Positions 55,401 through 64,000 of a stretch of 64,000 nt of DNA are shown here, piece after piece; positions within the stretch are counted from its first letter, which is position 1; every line of letters begins with the position of its first letter. Made by a program: the position numbers and the translations under genes. The DNA is from Phlebotomus papatasi. Lineage: Eukaryota; Arthropoda; Insecta; Diptera; Psychodidae. Under the pieces are notes generated by a model. The model was not told where the DNA came from. It saw nothing but the letters and a program-made list of their open reading frames with translations, and searched no databases. The stretch covers positions 79,298,001 through 79,362,000 of the forward strand of contig NC_077222.1 in NCBI RefSeq assembly GCF_024763615.1, given 5' to 3'.

Positions 55401-57240
55401 CATTATTATTGGAGTATTATTCTGATTGATTGATTTTAGGCTTTGGGAAAATTTTAGGTTCTACTCTGGTGTGGTAATAAAGAAAAAGATGAAATAAAAG
55501 AAATCGAATACATTTACCGTACCCCTTTAATATAGAGAATTACATAAATAAATTTATTCGGCTTTTTTTGAGAGTTGAATAGCACAAATGTATATATGTT
55601 AATAAACAAAGGTTGTCTCAGACGAAATTAAATTTAAACAATAGTCATCCGCATGAGGAAGGTATTAATTTCAGATTCTCGAGTGTATTTCCGGGTAGCA
55701 GGCTTATTACTTGGCTCCAGTACGAGGTGTCATGGTGTCATCTTCATATCATGACAGAAGTGTGTGGAAGTCTTGTGGGATTGAAACCATTCTGCTTCAC
55801 ACTGTGTGCCTCTGGTTCGGAAGCGACACCATCATAACAAATGAGTGAGAGAATCCCTGTATGGGGGGTGATGATAGTTATCACAAGTTAAAAGCTGTCG
55901 GAATCGTTGTGTGACTGTGACACTTGTGCTTGAAATGTATTCTTAGGGTTTTAGAGGCTTTAAACAACTATCCGTGTCTTGTTGCAACTCTAAAATGTAA
56001 AGCGGACGACTCTGCTAAACTCCTAGAATAGTTTATCATCACGCAAACATTTTAAGTAGTTTTGTCGACAAGTGTTTCATTTCCTTTTTCTACATTTTTC
56101 CTTGTTTCTTCTGCCTTACACCTTTTAAATGTTCTCCAATGTGCTGAAAGGAGGACGTGAATAGGTTAAATCCTGACATATACATAAACGATAAATCTCC
56201 CTCCGGAATAAATGCAGAGAATGCAGTATATACGGATAAATTGAGAGCAATAAAATGAAATTAATTGGGGGAATTTGCGGTGAGAAGACAGTTGGACGAG
56301 TAAAAGTATCTGAGATATGGAAAAGATTGCAAGTGAGCGCGGTTTTCCATTTGGATACCTTTCTAATTGAATTTCCTGGGCGAGGTTTATTGCCAGTCAG
56401 TGTGGGAATCACCATTCTTCCGAAATGCAGTGCTGAGACCGAGGGTGAACAGTTAGCATCCAATATGCTTAGTTTGCGTGAAAATTTTGCAATGGGAAAA
56501 TTTATGCAATTTACTTGAATTCAAATGTTAGGAACTAATACGATCTTCCAGGCACTTCGTTCATTTTGATATCCTATAAACTTGACTTTTTTGTAGCACT
56601 CATTCTTTCTTTGCCAATAACGTTGAGATTATAAATGGAATGGGTACACTTAAAATTTATGCTGAATAATATAAAAGGAATTCATTTCAAAATAGTCTTC
56701 TTATAAAGCATAAAGCAAGAAAAGATATAAGTTATGAAAGTTCAAAGAAAAACAAGTTTGTGCTTTCATAATATCAAGAAAAGGGGAGGCAAGGGGACCC
56801 ATGCTGTGCGAAAAGCTCAAAGTCGATGTTATATCTATTAAATAATGTTATATTTCAAAATAAGTATAATAATTTACCTATTAATAAAATTCTTTTGAGG
56901 TCAAATTCATGAGAGACCCCGTGGTGTTCACTAGTTCGAGGATTTCCTAAAGTTTTTTAATGTAAAAATTTGTTTTTAATTTCAATCGGCTGCAATTTCA
57001 GGGGCTGCAAGTCGCCAATTTCGTATGCTACGTACAGCAATTAACTTGTCCTCGCATGTCATGGTCATTCGAGGCCTATCGGAGTGTTTTTGGTCTGAAA
57101 CCACCAATTAAAGCGTGTGCACGTTAAGATTGTACCCAAGAATAATGCTTTAAAAATGAAGTCTACATAATATTAAAAAAAATAAAAATATTTTTGAAAC
57201 TTTAATTCATTGTAGATTTATTAGGTATATATTAGTTTTT
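55401..57240. other. 1.8 kb DNA, no gene seen
   Basis: Overlapping frames on both strands at 56125-56518 have mixed composition, but I recognise nothing and see no splice support. Confidence 0.45.
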
Positions 57241-58135
57241 TTATTTAAGTATTTGATTAGCGAAATCTCGAATCTTCTTCTTGAGTCCTCCGATCAAGGT
57301 CTGTACAAGATCATCACCGCGGTTTTTGGTTGTTTCATTCCATTTTTTCTTGAAGTGCTCGATGTTCTCGAAGCGTTTAGCCTTCTTCTTCAGATCGTAT
57401 TTGATAATAGTCCAATATGTTTCATCTGGACGGAGATTTGGAGTATTTGGCGGATTCATATCCTTGGGTACATAACGAACGTCGTTCTCCTTGTACGATT
57501 CTTTAGTTGCTTTTGAGTAACGACACCACGCCAAATCTGGCCAGAAGATCTTGGGTATGTCATGGCGTCTGTACAGAGAAAACGGGCGTTTTTTAGAGGC
57601 ACTCCGAGATGTAATTTGACGAGTTCATGTTGCCCTGCATGAAGAACGCCTTGCTCTGACGTCCACATGAGCAGATCTCCATCCAAACCATGAATTTTTT
57701 TGGAAACTTTTCATAATTTTTGTACCTGTACTTTTTCTTACATCCTATGCGAGACATTGCGGTGTAATATTGCTGTCCTGGTACTTGTTCGAAGTCTCCT
57801 TTTACGTATGTTTCATCATCCATCAAGATGCATCCATTTAAAAGTCTTAAGAGTCTTCAGTCCATTCCTATGTTTGATTTTGTGCACAAGACTGGGTGAG
57901 CATTTAAGTTTTTTAGCCATATCCCTCACAGATGTCCAAGGATTGTTCTTGTAACGCATGATCACATTTTTCTCCAAATCTCGATCTGCGATACCCCGAT
58001 TTTTCCCACATCCAGGTTTCTGGGCAGTGGTTTTACTGTCGAGGAATCGAAAAATCACCTTCCGGACGGTCTGGCATGAGACATTTGTGAGTTTTTAAAG
58101 GCTCGCGTAATTGATTCCAGGATTTTTTTTAGATA
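57241..58135 (-). pseudogene. DD37E mariner-like (ITmDD37E) transposase pseudogene
   Basis: Read leftward: TNVSCQTVRKVIFRFLDS and GIADRDLEKNVIMRYKNNPW (paired helix-turn-helix region), then a frame change and MDDETYVKGDFEQVPGQQYY with the first catalytic Asp, FMVWMEICSCGRQSKAFF, a further frame change, FWPDLAWCRYSK with the second Asp, and PPNTPNLRPDETYWTIIKYD with the catalytic Glu. Exactly 37 residues lie between the second Asp and the Glu, the spacing of the ITmDD37E family described in mosquitoes. The C-terminus ends ...IRDFANQILK. About 30 residues are missing before MDDETYVK. The 5' coding end appears to continue beyond the foldback insertion at 59788-59822, where a minus-strand ATG opens MEKRRERIVYT. 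Dead gene. Confidence 0.85.
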
Positions 58136-59787
58136 CAGTGAGTGTCAATAGTTTGTTGCCTAATGGATGCTTGAGAAATCAAGTGAAAAAAATGATAGAA
58201 AAAAATACTTTTCCAAATTTTTCTTTTTGCAGATGAGTTCCTTGTAATCCGTAGATATTATTTATAGTTTTCAAAAAAAATAATTAATTTTATTTCATAT
58301 CAAAAATAATTGTTTTCCAAAAGTTGGTCATTTTTGAAAAATCAAAAGTTTGTTGCCTCATTAAAAAAACTAATTCAAAATGGTGAAAACGTGCATCCAA
58401 CTTTATGTAAACCGGTTACATTTTGAGCTTATGTCATTTGATAGGCAAATGGTGGATTTGTACATTTTTAAGGCTGTCAATGGTAAATATATAGGTGTAA
58501 AAGTGATGATAAATAACAAGAAATAATCAGTTTTTTGATAATTCATAATTTAGGTTATAATGGCAAATTACAAAAAGTTGAAAGGTGGGATATTGTCCAG
58601 AGATACTGCTGGAAGGAATCGGCGTCGCTTAATTGCCAAATTTTATGGAAATTCATGAAAAGTTATACATAAAATGGTCAAATATTATAGTTATGAGGCA
58701 CGAGTACATCTGAAAAACGCTACTGGTAGACCCAGGGTTTCGACTCAGAAAGTCGATAACCGCATTCTAGGTATCTCTGATAGTAACCCCATGATGTTTG
58801 CTTCAAAAATTCAAAGTCGGCTGGTTACAGAAGGCATACAGGCTTCAAATGCTTCGAAAATCAAACTCAAAATGAAAGAAAATATAAGAATAGGTACTTG
58901 GCTCGCAAGATTCCATTGGTAAGCAAAACCAAACTGCGTAAGAGGTTGTATTTTTACGTTTTTAGCATGCTCCAAGTGAATTTACAACCTTTTAACCAGT
59001 TTGGTTTTGTTTACCAATGGAAACCTGCAAACCAAGTAATTATTCTTACCACTTTCATTAAATTGCGGTTGGTTTTGAAGCCTGTATGCCTTCTGTAACC
59101 AGCCGACTCTGAATTTTTGAAGCAAACATCATGGGGTTACTATCAGAGATACCTAGAATGCGGTTATCGACTTTCTGAGTCGAAACCCTGGGTCTACCAG
59201 TAGCGTTTTTCAGATGTGCTCGTGCCTCATAACTATAATATTTGACCATTTTATGTATAACTTTTCATGAATTTACATAAAATTTGGCAATTAAGCGACG
59301 CCGATTCCTTCCAGCAGTATCTCTGGACAATATCCCACCTTTCAACTTTTTGTAATTTGCCATTATAACCTAAATTATGAATTATCAAAAAACTGATTAT
59401 TTCTTGTTATTTATCATCACTTTTACACCTATATATTTACCATTGACAGCCTTAAAAATGTACAAATCCACCATTTGCCTATCAAATGACATAAGCTCAA
59501 AATGTAACCGGTTTACATAAAGTTGGATGCACGTTTTCACCATTTTGAATTAGTTTTTTTAATGAGGCAACAAACTTTTGATTTTTCAAAAATGACCAAC
59601 TTTTGGAAAACAATTATTTTTGATATGAAATAAAATTAATTATTTTTTTTGAAAACTATAAATAATGTCTACGGATTACAAGGAACTCATCTGCAAAAAG
59701 AAAAATTTGGAAAAGTATTTTTTTCTATCATTTTTTTCACTTGATTTCTCAAACATCCATTAGGCAACAAACTATTGACACTCACTG
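58136..59787. mobile_element. 1652-bp foldback made of two convergent Tc1-like transposase 5' halves
   Basis: Both ends read CAGTGAGTGTCAATAGTTTG into the element, flanked by TA (58134-58135 and 59788-59789), the Tc1/mariner target. Arms of about 730 bp are about 99% identical by eye; the inner 80-100 bp per arm are more diverged and meet near 58965 at AGCATGCT. Each arm carries the start of a Tc1-type transposase: ATG at 58560 (MANYKKLKGGILSRDTAGRN), a TGA shared by both arms, then YYSYEARVHLKNATGRPRVS and VDNRILGISDSNPMMFASKI, i.e. the paired-like DNA-binding domain with its GRPR hook. The catalytic DDE domain is absent from both. It is mobile only in trans, if at all. Confidence 0.85.
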
Positions 59788-60076
59788 TACGTGTATACGA
59801 TCCGTTCCCTTCTCTTTTCCATTATTATTTCGTATCTCAGTGAAAAATGAACAGAATTTGATGAGAGTTCTACCAAAAAAAGGTAAAAACACGTGTTATA
59901 AATTTTGCATACAATTAAAAAGCGGAGCTAGTGACATCTGTCATAAAAACATCAAATCATTTGAAACAATCTTGTCGTGCACACGCTTTATCTTAAAAAT
60001 CTTTATGGAAATATCAACAGCGCCTTTGGAAACTTTGGACTTTCGTGCAATATTCCTGATAGATGAATTTTCCTTG
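59788..60076. other. Right flank of the split DD37E relic
   Basis: Positions 59788-59822 hold the probable 5' coding end of the DD37E relic (minus strand). The rest has no recognised feature; the DD37E terminal inverted repeats were not found. Confidence 0.4.
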
Positions 60077-60302
60077 TAGGGGAAAGTGCCCATGTTTGAT
60101 ACCATTGGAAGCTTCGTAATGACTAAATTTTCTATGTTTTAGAATATATATGTGAATGTGACTCATCGCAACCATATTTTAAAACTATGGGAAAGTGGCC
60201 AATTTTTAAAATATATTGCGAAATCAAGTTTATTGAGAAACATAGGAAAAATTTAGTCATTACGAAATTTGCAATGGTATCAAGCATGAGCACTTTCCCC
60301 TA
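60077..60302. repeat. Palindromic MITE, TGACTAAATTTT family, copy 3 (complete)
   Basis: The ends TAGGGGAAAGTGCCCATG and CATGAGCACTTTCCCCTA are complementary. GTAATGACTAAATTTTCTAT and AAAAATTTAGTCATTACGAA form the inner arms. It is 226 bp and the most regular of the three copies. Confidence 0.75.
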
Positions 60303-60534
60303 CAAATGAACGATGGCACTGCATTTTGTAGGCGACAGACACTGTTTTTTGTTTTTTGCGCATTTTGCAATAGCATTCCATGGAATTTAAAAAACAAATC
60401 TTCAATTTCCTTATTTTACTATTCTTTGCCCTATAATAACTGTTTTTATTATTATTTTATGTAATTTTATATATTTTATATGTAGTTATTGTCAAGACGT
60501 TCTTGTTAGTATTTTTCCAATTGCACAATTTGCG

Positions 60535-60715
60535 TAGGGGAGAGTAGGGCACAATGAAATTGTGATTTTTCACCTATTTTTAAACTAAATTGAGCCTTAT
60601 CGTGATATAATTTAGTTTCTCAATCCGTTTGCACAGCCGAATTATATCACTTAAAGGCTCAATTTTTTTTAATAGATGGAAAATCCCAATTTCAAAGGTG
60701 CCCCACTTCTCCCTA
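60535..60715. repeat. Palindromic MITE, GGGGCACC family, copy 2
   Basis: It starts TAGGGGAGAGTAGGGCAC and ends GGTGCCCCACTTCTCCCTA, with the same TGATATAATTTAG core as 13444-13662. Confidence 0.7.
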
Positions 60716-60865
60716 ATTGATATAAACAAAATACTTAATTGACTGTTGGTATACATTTTCGACAATTTTGGATATGAGTATCTAAACTGGCTGCAGTGCT
60801 ACCAACTGTCGAAAATAAGACAAAAAATATGTTTTTTTTAGATGACACTAGTTGCAATTTATCGG

Positions 60866-61164
60866 AGGCAACCAAAATCACGAACGCCAAAATCCCGAAA
60901 ACCAAAGTCCCGAACGCCCAAATTCCGAAAGGGTCAAAATCCCGAAAGCCAAGATACCGAAAGCCAAAATACCGAATGTTCAAAATCCTGAAAGGGATAA
61001 AATTATATGGAGGATGATGTGTAGAATAATTTCTCAAGACACAGAAAATTTCCCTTTGACTCGAACAAGCGTGGGTGCAATCGTGGGAGTAGCTATGACA
61101 CTTTTCAGAACTCGAGATTTTGGCTTTTTGGGATTTTGTCTATTGGGATTTTGACCGGGACTCT
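60866..61164 (+). mobile_element. Foldback-like element with 15-bp repeat arrays, copy B
   Basis: About seven left units (ACCAAAATCACGAACG to AAAATACCGAATG) and three to four right units (GGGATTTTG) surround the same core as copy A (ATTATATGGAGG, AGAATAATTT, AAGACACAGAA, GTGGGAGTAGCTATGACACT). It ends TTTTGACCGGGACTC, as copy A does. Identity to A in the core is roughly 85% by eye. Confidence 0.6.
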
Positions 61165-63104
61165 GAAAATTTATTATATCGCTCCAAACTTCGTCTATAG
61201 ATGTCCTATTGGAGTTTATCATGTGTAACGATATAACAAGATAAAAAAAACACTGTATATCAATTAAAATGAATGTAGCTCAAATTAGCTGAGTATATGA
61301 ATCAGATATGATTTGAAGTGTAACTTTGGAACTGATGATGATGACCGGAGTGGCCGTATTCTTTTTGTCGTCACTGTATTTCTAGTATTGGTAACATGGT
61401 TTCTGCATCTGATTCTCAAGCAAATTGCATGGTCTATGGTCTCCCTGGTTAGCAAGTCAAAGTTGATTTTCAGTGAGGTTGAAACAACAACAGAAACATC
61501 AAATCAACCATTTTATAGTCCACCGCTATGGGTTATTCAATACTCCGGAGAGATGTTATGGTTTATGTGACTTTCTCCAGGAAGCCTTCTGGCACATTGT
61601 GCAATTTCTCATTGCCGAAAATCACCCATCATTTTCCCTCCCCAAAACTGTGTAGTCAACAATTCAAGCGGAGAAGCACTTAGTGGTCGCCCAAAAGTTG
61701 CCTGCATGATCTAATTGTTGAGACTTTGGCGATTTTCCGACAATTGTCTGTGGAATTCATAAATTTCCCACAAAACCTTACCAACATCGTCAGCCCCAAA
61801 GGCTTTTCCTGCTCAAAATTTTCCCCGAGATTCCCTCCGTGCAGTGAGTGTGTAAACATCAAAAGTCCATTAGAATTGAGAATAAATCAAATGCTTGGAG
61901 ATTTCCAACTCAGTGAACATCATACACAAAAGTTGGATTGCTACCAGCCCATGAAAGCTCCTTGAGGAGCTTTCTCATTCTCAACACATCCCACCACAAT
62001 TCGGTTACTGTTCAAAATTGGGTGGTTTCTCCACTGAGATACGGGATGGATCAATGCGATGAGGTAAACGGTGCGGTGAAGACAATTTTCAGTAAATTTA
62101 CTGCACACAAAGAGTGGATGCTAAAAAAAAGACAATTCTTTGCAAGAATTGCAACTTAACGGTCTTAAAATGAAGTCCCACGATAATGGTAATATGATTA
62201 TGCAATTTGGTGGATAGAGTACGTACCATGGGCACTCTTGCCATTTCATCAAGTAGAGCGGAACATCTTCTGCTAACTGCAAAAGGTATCATTATTTAAA
62301 CTTAAAGCTTCACCCTGGCACAGAGCTTTCTCATTATTTGTCTCAATTAAGCTTCGCGCCACTGATAAAAGTTCCACCCTTGAATATAATAGCACGATGG
62401 AAGATTCTCTAAAATGAACTTTAATGTGGTAGTAACGACGTGTAAAAAGTGCGTTCAACCTTTGCTGGCGACGTGGTTATACTCACACAGTTCTGAAGAG
62501 AGACGAAGAGGGTTGTGTGTCTCCCTGATAAGCGGATAGAGATGTTTCCACCAACTTTATGTGCAAGTGAACGTGTTAGAACTAATCTGTTTAATGTGCG
62601 TCAAACACATCCCCATCTCTTTTGCAAGAGCAAAACCTTTTTTTTTCTTTCTGTGGTAGCATAAAACCACATAAAATCAAGAAAGACGGAAGGTGGACAG
62701 AAGATTACATTCGGAGATTAATAATTATACTTATCAATATTTGCCTAAGAACTCACTCATACACGAAAAGTGGCTCAGAAATTGGTTTAACACATGAATT
62801 CAGAGGGTGGCAAAAAGGGTCAAATCCCACATGGGAGATAGCAAAATTTATATCCATCCCCCATACATCTTTGATTGCCTTTTGAGATGAAGGTTTGGAA
62901 GAGCTTTTCTGAGATGAACTCACAGGTCATGTAATTGGGAAATATATTGATGATTCTTGAACTGGAATAATAGATTAAATAAAAAAAATATAAAGGAAAA
63001 CATTTGGCCAAATAACAAAATAAATTGGAATAGACCTAAATTATACGCATACGAAAGCTTGCTCAGAGGTTCTCCAATAGAGTTGAATGCTCACTTAAAG
63101 CACA
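61165..63104. other. 1.9 kb unique DNA, no gene seen
   Basis: Frames at 61313-61570 (with a hydrophobic stretch) and 61726-62159 lack domain or splice support. The sequence is less AT-rich and free of MITEs, so it could be intronic or regulatory DNA of a neighbouring gene. Confidence 0.4.
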
Positions 63105-63293
63105 TAGGGGAAAGTGCTCTCCCTTCGAACGTCCGTGCCTTTGAATAATGTGAATTTCTTTTGTTTTTTGAATTATCAATGATTGATGATAAGCCAATTA
63201 ATATTATTTAATAGAAATGTGTCTTAGAAAAACTTAAAGAAAATTCACATTATTCGAAGGCATGTACGCTTGAAGAGATAGTACTTTTCCCTA
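63105..63293. repeat. Palindromic MITE with TAGGGGAAAGTGCTCTCCCTTC ends
   Basis: TAGGGGAAAGTGCTCTCCCT is mirrored by AGTACTTTTCCCTAA. Inner arms CCTTTGAATAATGTGAATTT / AAATTCACATTATTCGAAGG are nearly perfect. Confidence 0.7.
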
Positions 63294-63500
63294 ACTTTCT
63301 TCTTGTTTTGATAATAATAAAATCTTGATTCTATAGTTCGATAAACTACCTTTTGATATGTGAAATCAAGCAACAATGGGACAAGCATATCTGTATCGTC
63401 GTCGTGAGAGGTTACAAAGGAATAAATCAACACCCAGCTTATAATTCGTGCTTAAATTTCCGCCCAGTCCAATTAACAAAACATTTCTAATTCGAAAATA

Positions 63501-63891
63501 TGGGCGGAATGATAACTCTTCGATACTATCGACTCGATAGTATCGCTAAATCCATATTGTTAAATTAAGTGAATGTTGACTTCTTACGCATTGTTGGAGC
63601 ACTTAATGTGACATTATTAAAAGAATGCGACTATTCGTATTTATTTTAACTTCGTCTAAATTTTTCAGAATCAACAGTCGATACTATCGAAAATAAGTTA
63701 TCATGTCACCCAAGGAGTGACATTATAATTCATGTCACTAATTCATGATTTATCAACTACAACATTCTTTTAAGAATATCACAATAAATGGTCCAACGAT
63801 GCGTAAATAGACGTCTATTACTTAATCTAAGAGATATAGATTTATTGCTGCTATCGATTCGATAGTATCGAAAAGTTATCATTCCACCCCA
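63501..63891. repeat. Foldback with CGATACTATCGA ends and a central third copy
   Basis: TGGGCGGAATGATAACTCTT plus CGATACTATCGACTCGATAG is mirrored by CTATCGATTCGATAGTATCG plus AAAAGTTATCATTCCACCCC. Inner arms (GACTTCTTACGCATTGTTGG / CCAACGATGCGTAAATAGAC) are also complementary. A third copy of the end motif (CGATACTATCGAAAATAAGT, then TATCATGTCACCC) sits in the centre near 63680. Confidence 0.65.
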
Positions 63892-64000
63892 GATTTCTTT
63901 AATATTTTGCTTGCACAGGAGAAAACACTATTGTGAAAATCATTAGCCTTCACTGAAGTGTGACTCCATAGTAGCGTAAATGTCCAGTATCCTAAATATT

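Noticed and set aside
56125..56518. Overlapping frames of 112 (minus) and 87 (plus) residues
   Set aside because: Neither resembles a known family, and both being open suggests only a stop-poor stretch.
57253..57516. Plus-strand 87-residue frame
   Set aside because: It is antisense to the DD37E transposase C-terminus, which has the catalytic motifs.
61313..61570. 85-residue frame with a hydrophobic segment
   Set aside because: A single possible membrane stretch is not enough; there is no splice or homology support.
1..64000. A prokaryotic-style defence or mobile gene cluster
   Set aside because: No operon-like coding density, introns are present, and the mobile elements are all eukaryotic classes.

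Overview
The window is AT-rich eukaryotic DNA, almost certainly from an insect and most likely a dipteran. The evidence is spliced genes with GT/AG introns as short as 46-63 bp, a tRNA-derived SINE, a DD37E mariner-like transposase relic of the kind known from mosquitoes, and a very dense load of short foldback elements (MITEs). A nematoceran fly such as a sand fly or midge would fit, but the species cannot be fixed from the sequence.

Only two host genes are convincing, both in the first 12 kb. Positions 3065-6955 (minus) encode DRC9/IQCG in four exons. Positions 7234-11809 (plus) encode DRC2/CCDC65 in four exons. Both proteins belong to the nexin-dynein regulatory complex (N-DRC), which links axonemal doublet microtubules in motile cilia and flagella; in insects this mainly means the sperm tail and some sensory cilia. 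The genes are head to head, with 278 bp between their start codons. A candidate RFX X-box (7075-7088) and an extra half-site (from 7063) lie in the middle, so the pair looks like one bidirectional axonemal transcription unit.

The long introns of both genes are filled with mobile-element debris: a foldback at 4235-4715, a piggyBac-like MITE at 5208-5783, and CACTGAG MITEs at 9565-9807 and 11079-11332. From 11.8 kb to 64 kb I see no convincing host gene. That stretch is intergenic or lies inside a large intron, and consists of plain AT-rich DNA with transposon relics. Main landmarks are a three-level nested MITE (14094-14865), a mariner pseudogene with a foldback inside it (15302-16344), a large element with AGGGGA-type ends (22461-24406), a PIF/Harbinger relic with its terminal repeats (25026-26118), a SINE-containing inverted composite (38645-41292), a MITE within a piggyBac-like MITE (48867-49341), a MITE cluster (49.5-51.3 kb), and a DD37E relic split by a 1652-bp Tc1-derived foldback (57241-59822).

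The signals most worth following are: (1) the DRC2-DRC9 pair and its promoter; (2) two dispersed repeats carrying a hammerhead-ribozyme-like core of the Penelope type; (3) a nearly perfect foldback made of two convergent Tc1 transposase N-terminal halves; (4) three copies of a foldback-type element whose ends are arrays of a 15-bp repeat around a conserved core; and (5) several unrelated palindromic elements that share AGGGGAAA-type termini.

All identifications come from reading the sequence and from remembered family features. No database search or folding program was run.
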